Source: Numida meleagris
Taxonomy: Eukaryota; Chordata; Aves; Galliformes; Numididae
DNA: 64,000 bases
Assembly (NCBI RefSeq): GCF_002078875.1
Contig: NC_034415.1
Span: 19,311,975-19,375,974 of the forward strand
Direction of reading: 5' to 3'
Shown here: piece by piece, positions 25,839-38,408 of the stretch
How the letters are laid out: each line of letters starts with the position of its first letter
How positions within the stretch are numbered: the first letter of the stretch is position 1
The notes under the pieces: model-generated
Told to the model about the DNA's origin: nothing
The model's database searches: none
What the model saw: only the letters and a program-made list of their open reading frames with translations
Program-made: the position numbers and the translations under genes

Positions 25839-28800
25839 TACATGGTACAGTTTTATTTAAAAGCAATCAGGTCCACAGACTCAACCAAACTATAAAGTGG
25901 CTGTGTTTGTCAGAATGCAATATTAATAAATTTGGGTTTGGTATGGGGATGATGTTCCTTTAAAAAAAGGATTCACATGCTTCGTTTTTAACTTGTCATT
26001 TTGATTTGTCTGGGAGTCTCTTCTTGATTTGCCTTATGAAAAAAACCTTATGAGGGAAAAAGAGAGAACTTTTTGGGATGTCTTGTCACATCTTACTGTC
26101 CACCCAGTTTGCTAAATAAGCGACCTGTCATGCTCGTACTAGTTCACTCAGGCCAAGGCTGAAATTCATTTTGATGCTCATATTTCACCATTTATCTTCT
26201 AGAATGTACTGAGTGTGTTGTGTACAAACACGAAGCTGTCTGTCAGAGAAAAGGAAAACAACTCAAAAAAAAAGGAAAATCTCCTGTCATATGCTTTAGG
26301 TTGTTTCCCCTGCTCCATTTCAGTTCAAACAAGTACCTGTTTTGTGCGGCAGAGATTGGTACAACACCTCATCCATTTCAAAAGAGAGACTGCTTTATGA
26401 ACTCAAGGAAAACGGTTATTTTATACAGCAACTTGCAGATATGATCCTCTGACAAGCAGCGCTCATTAAAAGAGCATCAGCTGGCTCAAGCAGTAGTCTT
26501 GGCTGTTATTGAAGTAAGTCAGACCCTTGGGGATTTTAACACCATTTGTTCAACAAACATTCTCATTCTGTCCAGCTATAAAAAAAATTTCCAATTTAAA
26601 AATAAATCTTTTGTAATGGGCTCAAGGAAATCTATCGTATGGGAGGATTGTGAAGTTATCTATTACACAGGCATTCTGTTCAGATGAGGATGATTCTGCC
26701 TTGATAAACGAACAGTGACACTATTGGCAAACCTGGGATTTGAAGTAATGGTTCATTAATGCAACTGCACACTAAGTAATGTACTTGGGTGTCAGTGTTC
26801 TGCCGGGTTTTCTACCTTATTGTAATGCTCTTTTTCCTCCTGGATATGCTTAAAAATATCCTGGCACTCCTGTCAATATATTAGTTTGAAAAATGTCACC
26901 ATGGGCCCGGAACTGCTGTGTATATATGTAACTGTGCATTGACACATGCATAGGCTTGATGCATTCCAGTGATGTGAGTTCAGTCTCCTGTAGAGATCCA
27001 AATTATGATACGATTGGGCTGAGCTTACAGACTTTTCTCATGCTGGGATTGAGATGGTGTGAGGAACCGAAATCACAAAACAAAGCAACATGCTCATACT
27101 GCATGGTTTGAATAGCTCTTCCAGCTGCACACGGTGCTTTCTTTAGAGGAAGGAAATAGGGTAAGGCTGAGCTGGGGATGCGAGACATTCATTTCTTTCC
27201 TTCCACTAAAGAGATCTCTCTTCTTCTGATCTGAGCATCCACCATCCGTTCCTTCCCTCTTCTTACTTTTTTTTTTTTTTAAATCTCATTGAAACAGTTC
27301 CTCTATCTACTTGTCAGGGACCAAATGTCTAATTCAACAGTTTGCATAGCCCATGGCTGTGTTCCAACAGGGTAAGCACTCAGATGCCCTGGCAACAATA
27401 TTTCAATGTGTCATTTAGGATTTAGGACTTATTTGAAACAGGCAATTGGAATTGCGACTGCTGGTAAGGCAAAGTTTTAAAGTGCACACACTATAGGGGA
27501 GTATCTAATATCACGGGAATGACATCCAAAAGGGACAGACTTCGCAATTTATTCCATCTGTCATCTATATATGACAGAAAGTTGATTAAGCCATCCTTGT
27601 GCTATCAGAAGGGAAAAACACAGTTTCAGCACAATTATGTAGCACCATGTTTAACTGTTTTCATGTTTGTCAGCAAGAATTGCTAGTCGTAGCATAGCTC
27701 ATGTAAATTCATTTTGTGAAGAGCTCAGAAAAGGTGTAATTGTTTCAAATATGTTTCATTAGATTTTAATTTGTAGACTGATGTGACTGGCACAGAATAT
27801 AGTGACCTCACGCTTCCCGCCCCAGGAAATTGTTGGAAATTAGGTATTTCCACTCAGTGGGATTCACACTGCAATATTTTAAATTATGAAGAACCAAGTA
27901 TTTTGCTTGCAGCTGTCCATCTGTGTTATATTCTTTGATTTACCCCAATAAAGAAAATGTATAGATGACTTCTTATTTACATAGCTTAGCGCATCTTACT
28001 CAGAAAAATCAGAAAGGAAATCTCAAAGGCAATTACATTGGAATTAAACAGCTGCAAGAAATTGTCAAATGCATTCTGGCCAGACCCAGCAGGAGTGTTT
28101 GAAACAGCTTGAGTTCCTGTGGAAACTCACCTCACGTGGACTTTTTGAAGGAGCATACAAGTCTCTGGTTGGGATTTTTTGATATTTTAGAAAATTGCAA
28201 AGTTTTCCTCAGCCCTATGAAGACATTACTAGCAGTCAGCAGCTCTCCTTGCTCGTGGCTACTGATTGTAATCCCTTTCCCTAACCCCACAGGTAGGGAA
28301 CCTGAACAAATACCCACTGCAGTTAATGGGATCATCTTAAATCCTTCAGAAGCAACTATCCTATTTGATTAACCCACTGGGGACTGGTTGATTGTAACAG
28401 AAGCCAGAGTGTGGTTTAATTCCTAACCTGTCTCAATTGCCACAATGTGTCTTAGGGCACCATTTTCCAGTGCATCTTTGCACACAAATGAGGCCGAATG
28501 CACTGAAGCAATGAGGATTACCTACAGCTCAAACTGTAAAGCACATCAAGGAGCATGCCTAACTAATTCCACCACTGGGCGAAGATCATGCTGTATTTCT
28601 GACAGTAAGCACAGTCTTTCCAGTTTGCCCAGGGGAACTTCCACTCTTCTCGTTCAGCTTTTGATCTGCAGCACCTATGAAATAAAAATACTTAGCAAGC
28701 TGCAAACATTAAGGGTGCATTTGAAAACTTGTTCCAAGCCCAGCTATCTGATATTGAATGTGCCCATTGGCACAGTGCAAGCAAGAGCAATTTAAAAATC

Positions 28801-28899
28801 TAAAATGAACATACTATTATTGATCTGATTTTGTCTGCTGTGCAAGGTGCAGGCTATTCCCTCGAGGTACCTCTGCAGTTCACTCAGTTGGCTGTAGTC

Positions 28900-29015
28900 T
28901 GAAGGCCACTGAACTAGAGAACAAGCTGATTGATTTCCTATTTGTGTCCAGCAGCATTTTAGTGGCATTAAATATTATTTAATGGCTCTGATTACATTTT
29001 AATGAAATGGCCAAA
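28900..29015. promoter_or_regulatory. Candidate conserved non-coding element
   Basis: This contains a palindrome CATTAAAT-ATT-ATTTAATG (28966-28984), followed by TGATTACATTTTAATGAAATGG, and is preceded by GCTGATTGATTTCC. Dense TAAT/ATTA words in an intron of a deeply conserved gene resemble homeodomain-responsive elements. Conservation could not be tested here. Confidence 0.22.
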
Positions 29016-32000
29016 GAAAAAAAAAAAAACACCCAACCAAAAATACCAGTAACCGCCTCTCCCCTGTTCTATTTATGAAGCAGGCACAATGTCTGGTTGC
29101 ATTGGATGGTCACATCTTGATTAAGCTGAGCGTCAAGGGTATTGATAGCATCTTTTCTGTATTCTGGGAAACAGCCATCAATAAAACCTTAACAGAGTAC
29201 AATGGCTTCTACTTTCTTTTTATTAATCATGAAAATATATTTACAGTTTGAGCAGAAATGCATTCTACAGAAGCATCAGTTTTCTCAGCTCACAGCTACA
29301 TTACAATTCCCTTTCATTTTATAGGAATTGAAGTCTAAAATGGGAGTCAGTTCTCATGAATCTTCCTGTTGCAAGCAATTATTGTTACTAGAAATCTTCA
29401 AGGAAAATCAAAACAAAGCTCACAGGCAAATCAAAATGACAAGTTCAAAACAAAAGCACATTAAAGCTTAAAAAAAACAGATCCATTTCCTTTACCAATT
29501 CCAACTTAATAAAGATCATGACAGCCATGGTACTCTTATAAATACAGCTGCCTGAATCCCCATTCCTGATCATTTTATAGGAAACTGTGTCAAGAAACAA
29601 CAATTTCAATGGTACTAAATGGGGAACATCTCAAGTATATTGACTTTAACGATCTAATGTGGGGGAGCAGAACACTAGGTTACTTCCTTTTTTATGGTAA
29701 AATTCTCAATTCTGGGCCACAGCTGTCATTGGTTTGCAGACGGTTTGACTTGTCCAGAGGAACAAGAATGCGGGCAGAATCTCAAGTTTTCAGGCAGAGC
29801 GGAGGGGAGAAGCTTTCTCCTGCAGAACTGCAGCATGTGGTGTGGGTCAGACAGACAAGTTTGCCTGTCCATGAAAAACAAGTAAATAAAAATCCTTTCC
29901 CTCAAACAACAAAGGTGTTTTTTTTTTGTCCTGGAAAGAATTTGCTGCACCTCCTCACCACAGATCTCCATGTTACTTTCTTTTCCAATCCCTAGAGGTG
30001 CAAATCTTCTCCTGGGACATGACCTGCTATGGTATGCATCTCCTCATGGGAAACATTCAGCATCTCATGTGATTTTGCTCTTAATATACAGAGACAATGA
30101 AAGAAAAAGAAGAAGAATTAAACTAAGCTAACATACTTGCATGGCTCCTGTCATGAAACAAGGAAGCCTTCTGAACACACACTACAGAGAGTGGGCAGCC
30201 AAAGAAATGGAGTTCTTAACTAGAAGAAGTTCTGTCTCCTATGTCAATCCCACAGCAAATATTTGCAAGAACTAAGCAAGCATACTTAATTGGCTACTCT
30301 TTTTGTAAGCAGAAGCCACAGAAGACGTTCATCTTCAAATCTGATTTCATAACTTAGCTGTCACTGAGGAAATTAAACATTCAGCAAGTCACTATCTCTG
30401 TCAAAGATGGAGACAGTTGGCAAATGTAGGCCATAATGGTAGAGATTAATTGCTAGCTGCATGAATTGTTGCTGTTTTCCTGTCAGTTACGTCATGCTTA
30501 ATCATGGAGTGAACTCCTGAGAGTTTTGTATCTGTCGTCCCTGCATTTTTATAAATAAAAAGCAAACATAACTAGAGGTCATTCTAAGCTCTCTTAATCT
30601 CCGGGCAGGAACATTTCTGTGAGGCACAGCAGATCTCTCCATCAACACGGATTTAAATGTTTTAATCAGCTTCAGAAGATGATTTAAAACTAGCAGACTA
30701 AGCCATGGCATGATTTATTTTATGAAGCTGAGTAATATTTAGGTACACATTTATTTCTAGTAGGAGAATTTCTGGCCACTATTTTCAGGTATTTCTTACT
30801 CTTCGGGGCTCAGAGTGGTTTACACTGGGCTCCGTAAAACTTGTCAGTAATGGTACAGAGCAAAGAGAGATATCAAGAAGAAGAATGGAAGAAATGTATG
30901 GATTGTAGATCTATCTTCTTAGTCATAATTACTGAGCTAAGCCTTTGTCCCTCTGAGGCCAGGCTGTACTGGATTTCTACCGAAAGAATCAGTTATAGCA
31001 GATAAAGGCTGAGTTTCATAAAAAGGTAGAAATATGGCTTGTTATTAAACAACCACAACGTATCAACCCATGTAGGGCAGCCAGCAACACATCAGTGTGA
31101 CAAGAATTCCAATTTGCTCCATGGTTTTAGAAAAAACATTATTACAGACATTATTCATTAAATAAGTGTAGATATCAATGTTAGTCAATATCTGCACAGA
31201 ATTTTCCACAGGACAGTAGACAAAAAGAATACTACAAAAATGTTGTTAAGGTACATGATAGCTGAGGGAATTAAATCCTCCCAAATACTGATGTAGGACA
31301 CCAGAGGCACAGATTTAAGTTTGTCCTGAATTGCAAGAATGGCCCAATCCAACTCTTTTATGAGTTAAGGAGTCTCCATCTGTCAACTTTGAAATAGGAC
31401 AAAATCCACCATAAGCAGATAGACAAGGAAATTATTCACATCTGTTAGAGTTACCCATCAGTTCTTTCCTTCCTATAGACAGTTACGGTCACATTCTAAT
31501 TAGCACAGTGTCTATCAATACCCCTGAGAAGACTTTACAAGAGCAAGCATTATTGTTACTCCTAAATTATAAAGCCATAAATACCTTTACAGAAGTATTT
31601 TCTTCTTTTCATCTGACACTAAGGAACAGTAAGTTAAAAAAACCTGCTCGGATCAAATGACAACTCTTGCTGACAGAACTGAAGAAAGATCTCAAGAATT
31701 TTAATTTCAAACACGATGAAAGTGCTCTTCACTTCAAAAAAAATTAAGAGTGCAAGAATTAAGGAAAAAAACATAGGAATAGTTGCACCTAATGACATAA
31801 TCGCAATGATCTTAGAATTTTGCAGTTGTTTATTTTTTTGTACTTAACAATACTCAGTGATACAGTAGGGGTATAAGAGCAGTCTTCACTCATTTGTGTC
31901 GGAACAAGCCATGGGTATCGTTTGAATTGACAACGCTAACAGCTCCTCAGTCTTACACTGGAAAGACTGGCAACACATGAGATAAGCAAGACATGCTGCT

Positions 32001-33096
32001 TAGATGAAAAAAAAAATCTAGCAGTTACTGAGGGTACGTTGTTTGAATTTGCTAGAGATAAGCATCACCACCTTTTTTCCCTGCATCATGGAAGATGACT
32101 GGGGTAAGACCTCTGTTGGTTCTTGCCTACTGATACAAGGTACTGCACTGCCGAGCAGTTGTGGGAATGTAACAGAAGCTGGCAAATACTTTTGCCTTCA
32201 TCTGGAAAGTGAATATACTGGAATATGTTAAACAGGTAAAGCTGTTATAGGAGTTCTGGCAGTTTTGTTGTGGGGAAGGAGAGGTTACATGAAAGCGGGG
32301 ACTTTCTTTGTCTAAAGCGTAAAACCTATGTTCCAGTTCAGCTCTTTATCATCTGGCTAGCGAGCTCCACTGCCCTGTGTGGAGTTACCATTTTGGCACT
32401 TCTTTTCATTGAAGGGTATCTTGATCTGACATGAACCTCCTTTTCATAGCTATTTTCTTTATGTGATTGCAGTGAGATCTAAACCTCCCTGCAGGTGTTA
32501 CAGAAATTCAAACCTTAGCATAAATGTTCAAACGTTATACATGCTGTACCGCAACTCCTACCTACATACAGTCTGATGGCCTCAATTTGTAGATACATAC
32601 ATTCTAAAGAAAATAATGCACTTAATTCTTCACTCAAATTACTGGGAACTAAAAAAATATTGGGTGATAGAGAATGTGGAGAGAAGAGGCTGTATTCTGG
32701 CCTGCACAGGCTGTCATGACATCCAGACACTTCCATGAACTGCACAACACCAGTTTGGCATGGAAGGAAGGAGGTGGAATTCAGACTACAATCAACTGAA
32801 GACTGGAGTATTCCTGAGTACAATATTATGCCTGTAAAAATAATTAATTGACTTCTTAATCTACAATAAGATTCTGCTAGTTGGGTATGTCCCCTTTGAC
32901 TACTTCTTCTGCTTACGGGGAATTAAGGACTAGCGCTACCCACTGTATCAGCCATTATGAACACCTGCTGAAAAACACTGAAAATATAGGACATTTTCCC
33001 TTTTCCAATGAAATTATTATGGTCACATGGTTTTGCCTTTTCCATTATCCCAATAATATGAATTACTGTAATATTGGTATAAATAGAATCTCTCTC

Positions 33097-33113
33097 TTTT
33101 TTTTTTTTTTTTT
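33097..33113. repeat. T17 homopolymer after (TC)3
   Basis: Seventeen T in a row following TCTCTC. On the minus strand it is an A17, but no retroposon body was recognised beside it. Confidence 0.85.
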
Positions 33114-33482
33114 CATTGTTTTAACAATTAGGCAGCTTTCAGACTTGGCCACAGGGATGTCAAAATTAATTGCAATATGACAATACAGGTCACAGATGGG
33201 ATGAAAAGACCTAAAGCACAACACAGTAATATTAGGTAATAGAGATGAATTTTACAGCAGTAAATTTGTATTGTATACAATCTTGAAGTGAGGCATTTCA
33301 GCGCATACCTGACTAGTTACATTCCTGACAGGCGTATGCATAACAAATTACATTTTGTCTCCAGTGGAGAGAGGTTCACTGGTTATTTCTAATTCTTTTC
33401 TAGTTCTGAAATAGATCCATGCAATTATCTGAAATCTGCATCTGAAATTAGCTGATTGTTTCAGCTCCTATTTCTTATACAG

Positions 33483-33500
33483 AAAAAAAAAAAAAAAAAA
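33483..33500. repeat. A18 homopolymer
   Basis: Eighteen A in a row followed by a purine-rich stretch (GTGAGAGGAAGAAAGAGAAAG). No SINE or processed pseudogene body was recognised upstream. Confidence 0.85.
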
Positions 33501-36500
33501 GTGAGAGGAAGAAAGAGAAAGAAACACCACAGAAGTGACAATTTGCTTGGATTGCAAACTTACTCAGCCATCACTGAGATGCCTGAAAGGCCAGACACTT
33601 AACTTTCCTTTGTACAGATTAATTAGCCAGCTGTGACTCCTAGATCTCTATTTTTAAATAACAACTTGCATAAGCCTCTGAAGACAAGAATCTACCACTG
33701 CTACATTACACACAACTGTGGCTGCAAGTTATTACGACCAGTGGAAACTTAAGTTTGCGGGAAACTGATGTAAAATTTTTCCACAAAGATTACAAAAATT
33801 GACCCTGACACCTATATAATTCCACCAGGGCTCACCCCCATTTCTGATACAAGATTACAATAAATTGCATATCGTGCAACTGTGACATTGAAAATATTCA
33901 AAAATCTGGTATAGTGCCTGTGTTTTAGCTAGAATTTATACTTGTGGAAAGGCAAAAGCCTGGGAAATGTTGCAGTAAGCAACAGCAGGTGAATGTGTCC
34001 CAAGGCTCATGAAAACTACATTATAGACATTCACACGTGGATATTTATGACTTCAGTGAAGTTAAGCAGAACTATTTTGCCATTTTTCAGATTGTTTTTT
34101 GTATATTTGTGCTTATTACCATTGGGCTCCCGGCTCTCCTCCATTCTGAGCAGATGCACTGAAGTAGGTTTAACTATCTGCAGGTTTCAGATAAGAGTTG
34201 TTACTTTTTCCACCTCAGGTTTGGATGCCTTCAATTCGTGTAAAATTTCTGTTTGCAGTCATGGTAAAGACAAAGTGCAAGATGAAAGGAATAGCTGCCT
34301 GCTGAGCGAGCCTCGATAACGCATACCACAGGATACTGTCGCCAGCTGGGACAGCATTCACGATTCAGGTGTCATTTGTAAACAGGATTTTTAACAAAAT
34401 GATTATCAATAGAATTGTTATATCATTAAAGGGAGAAGAGGGGCAAGATCTGAAACGTTCCAGAACTGAAGTACTATACTGCAGTATTAAGCAAATTACC
34501 AACATTTTGCAGTAGGTTTGTCTCAAGGAACACAAAAATAATGCAGTTTTGAAACATCCCAGTTGTTATTTAGTGGGTGCAAAAGATCAACAGATAATTA
34601 CAGTGTATTTTTGTAATTACAGTGGATATGACTTATGGTATATTTTAATTACCACAGAGAGCCCAGCATGAAGGATGAATACTTAAAAGTCAAGATAAAT
34701 CTATGAATACTTCATCTATAAAAATAAATCCATTAAGTAACATGTACTTCACTGATATGTGCAAGAAACTGCAAAACTACAGAATAGCCCTTCTCAATTT
34801 GTTCCATAAACTACTGACATGTTACAGGATGGTTTATGTGCCAGATTCTGTAGCACAGTTATGTCCCCCATCGTGAGCCTATAGCTTTAAGACATCCAAA
34901 GGAAAGAAAACACCCAGTGCTTCACTTTAAATAGGTGACATCAAAAGCTATTTTCTTAGCATTATTTCAGCCTCATGCAAATGAATTCCAGCACTGTTGT
35001 AGGTGAATCTCTCCTCAATTATGCAAACTTTGGTCTTCAGTATAGAGGTCATTATGTGACACACAAAAAATTGTATAGTAATGAGGTTATTCACATTCTG
35101 TTACAGTGCATAAGAATTGAAAGCTGAAAGTGAAATTAACTTTATTCCTGGTCTTTTTTGTCTTCATAGATTTAGGGTAATAGCACGGTGCTATGTTATG
35201 CTTGAGATACGAATATTTTAGAACACAGCATCATACCAGTATAGCAGAAGCAAACATCATTGTGGGGAGCATTGCATTAACACCCCGCTTCTGAGCTCTA
35301 GGAGATGAATTTCATATATAATGCAGTGTGATGTTTACCAATTCATTACAATGACCTGCCTTGCTACTTCCTTCCAAAACTGCAAAAACGAAAATGTCAC
35401 ACGTATTTGCATTCAGGAGGTTACAGTGTATCACTGCACACTTCTCATGCTGTCTAAACAAAAGTCTTTCTGCTGTCAGTCTAATGGCTCAGCTGCTAAC
35501 CCCATCTGAACTGCCTTTGGGAGGCATCAAGATACTGGTAGCTAGAGGCACAAAGAAGATGAAACACTTTGTTCCCTAAAGAAAGAGAAAAGCTGCTGTC
35601 AGGTCAGTGTATATCCCACAGGATCTTTGTCTGGAAGTTATTGGAATAGGCTGGAAGTGTGACTACCAAGAAGCAGAGTGGCTGCCACGGGAAGCTGGAA
35701 CTACCCTGAGCGCAGGAAAGGGACTGGCAGATTAGGAAACTGCCTCAGCTCAAGCTGGTTGAGAATAAGTCTCCAAGGACAAAAGATGACATTTGCTATG
35801 CGCATGGATAAGGACACCCACATGCTGGTGTCTCAGCTTAAACTGTTTCAACTCACTGTTCTGTTTAATCTTTCCACACCCAAAACAGCTTTAGAAAATG
35901 TGTAAGATACAGTGTATGGTCACGATGTCCTTAAAATAAATCTCTAGACACCATTAAAAATATCCCCAAACCATTAAATTAATTAAGACTTCTTTTTTTT
36001 TTTCCCTAAGTGATCATTACAAATCAGCTGAAAACCATACAGCCAAGTGAAGACTGTAACTTTACTTTGGAGTGACATTCCAGCATGGGCAGGACGAACT
36101 GCCAAGCACCTTAATTTTGTGGAACACCAACAGTGATGTGGAACACACGAGGTGTGTCATCAGACATTTTTTTATCTATAAATTTCCATTTGAAAATGAG
36201 TTTTGAATTTTCATTTATTATCTTTCCAGTAAAACATCAATAATCTGCTATGCACTATGTTGCGTGTACAGCAAACATGATCTGAAAGAGCCTTGCTATA
36301 TTCAGAAAATGAATATGCCCAATTAATAATCAGTAAAAGACAATATTATCCTTTGCTTTTCTGGAAGAAGAATACACCTGTGCAGCACAAAGGAGTGTAA
36401 TGCCAAATAGAGATATCCAACTTCAGCTAAGGAATGAAGCACAAACAAGTTCCATGTCTCCTGCCTGCACGGTAATAGCGCAAGAAACGCCTGTCCAAGT

Positions 36501-37353
36501 GGCCTGACCTTCTAAAGTAATGAATACCCAGCAGCTACCGCTGAGGGTGCTGTACCTCAGAATTCATTTAAACTAAAGTCATTTATTAAGGCAAAGATTT
36601 TCACAAGAAAAACATGCAGTTATGGGAATAGAAATGCCAGGCATACCCTAGGAAATCTGCTCGCTATTAAGCCCCGGAGTGAACATTTAACTTTTGGTAC
36701 CTAAGTGTGTATGCCTTTGTTATGCTTTCCCTGTGTTTTATGAAATAAATTAATTAAAATAAATTTTTAATTTCTCGTGACACTCAGTAACTCTTTGATG
36801 CAATTGAGAAGTCAGAACTCCTAATTCAGCATTTATTTGCTTCCTAGCTCTTCCTCTTTTCCTCTTGCAGGAAATACGTGGCCCTATCAGTATGTTCAAG
36901 AAAAATCATGACATAATGCTGTTGCATGAACTGTTCTTTAAAAAATAGTTCTTCCAAAACATTATTTTTTGGCACTTTCTGGGGAGTCACACGAGGAAGA
37001 ATCCCATCACATCTTCACATACCTTCCTGAATTTCTCGGCTTTCGGGAGATAATAGATGTTCTCTGACTCCTTTGTGTGAAACACCAACATATTTGTGTT
37101 GAGATCTAGGGTCTGAGGTTGAAGCATTATTACAAAAGCAGCAAAGCAGCAAGAAGTTCTAAATGCAATTTTCTGTGAGACAGAAGCACATTCTGTTCCA
37201 CGTTTACATTCAACAATCTTTTCGCACTGAATGCAATTCCATTATCACATCTATTTGAATTCTTTCTCTGCTAAGGCACAAAAGAAATAATTCTTAATCA
37301 CACAGCCAACTTAGACTTGCAAGCCATTAGGAGAGCAAAATTCCCCTCTGTGC

Positions 37354-37415
37354 TGAAAGAGCTACACCACAAGAGATGCGGAGGTGAAAGAGCTACACCA
37401 CAAGAGATGCGGAGG
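37354..37415. repeat. Perfect 31-bp tandem duplication
   Basis: The units at 37354-37384 and 37385-37415 are identical (each begins TGAAAGAGCTACACC and ends GATGCGGAGG). A decaying third start, TGAAGGAG, follows. Two identical copies suggest a recent duplication or a length-variable locus. Confidence 0.97.
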
Positions 37416-38372
37416 TGAAGGAGAGCTATTGTTTAGCTGCAGGACAAATCCTGTGCCCTGCACACTGCATGCTGGCACAGTGCCCAGCGTACTGTTCAGT
37501 ACAGCTCCAATCTGAAAGAATTATTCTGTATCTGGAGAAACTTCTTGCTAAGACAGTGCCCATTGTCTAGCATCTTTCCAGTGCTGCTCAATGTTCCACT
37601 ACTGAGTATTTGAGGTCAGGAGCATATGGATGAGGGCACAAAATTAGTTAGCTCACTTGACTGTATTCTGTACCTTTACCTGGCCCAGGCAGGTGAGAGA
37701 CAGATTCTACCTGTTGTATTTGCAAGAAAGAATCTGTTTCCATTAAGAAATTGTCTCTGAGATCAGTAAGCCAGTTTACTCCAGTGCAGACCAGCAGAAA
37801 TCTGAAAATTAGAGAATGTGTTGCAATTGTGTTTGACACTGAGGGAAGGTCTCTCCAGGAAAAATCTGCCCGTGCTCCTCCTGCCAGGGTGGGAAGCAGA
37901 AGAGATTACAGCCAGAGATTCTCCTTGCTCTCATCCCTGAGGATTTCTCAGCTGCAGTGTGAGAAAGGATAGGGTCTTTGTTTCACAGAGAAGCAACAAT
38001 AGCTTCATGAGGACAAAATCCTGGTATAAACATGCTCCGCTGTAAAAAGTAACTTGGATCAATGTGGCTTTTTGTACTGTCAAATACCAGGACTACTGCA
38101 TTGCACCATTTTCTCTGGAAAAAACAGCATAGAGCAGTCACTATTTCAGTACTACCAGAAGTAGAACTAAGGGTAATATGCTATATTGGTCTGTTGCAGG
38201 GCAGTGAAGAAGTGGTGATGGGAAATTCCCATAATGGGTGGTTTCAGGGCTTCTGGACTTAAATGAACCTTTCCCTGAATCCACGGGGCTTGGAGATGCC
38301 AAATTTATCTATTTAGAAATGAAGGCAACTTTCTTGTCACAGAACTGTTTTACATACTATCCATTCTGATAG

Positions 38373-38408
38373 TCTGATGAAAGACCACTCTGATGGTCTT
38401 TCATCAGA
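38373..38408. other. Hairpin with perfect 15-bp stem
   Basis: TCTGATGAAAGACCA (38373-38387), loop CTCTGA, TGGTCTTTCATCAGA (38394-38408). The stem is perfect and the flanks do not extend it. It could be a by-product of a template-switch event, a small inverted-repeat remnant or a structured intronic RNA element. Confidence 0.85.

Larger units (their letters stand above)
25839..37353. other. Gene-free intronic block
   Basis: AT-rich sequence with poly-T and poly-A runs (27267-27280, 33097-33113, 33483-33500), an ATTA/TAAT-rich stretch at 28900-29015 and an 11-bp direct repeat TAATTACAGTG at 34595 and 34614. The open frames, the longest 128 codons at 29609-29995, overlap frames on the other strand and show no domain or motif I recognise. 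Confidence 0.55.

Noticed and set aside
29609..29995. 128-codon plus-strand frame overlapped by frames in two other registers
   Set aside because: No recognisable family, and competing frames on both strands; consistent with chance.
33097..33500. T17 and A18 runs about 370 bp apart as possible ends of a retroposon or processed pseudogene
   Set aside because: The intervening sequence shows no SINE, LINE or gene similarity and no target-site duplication was seen.
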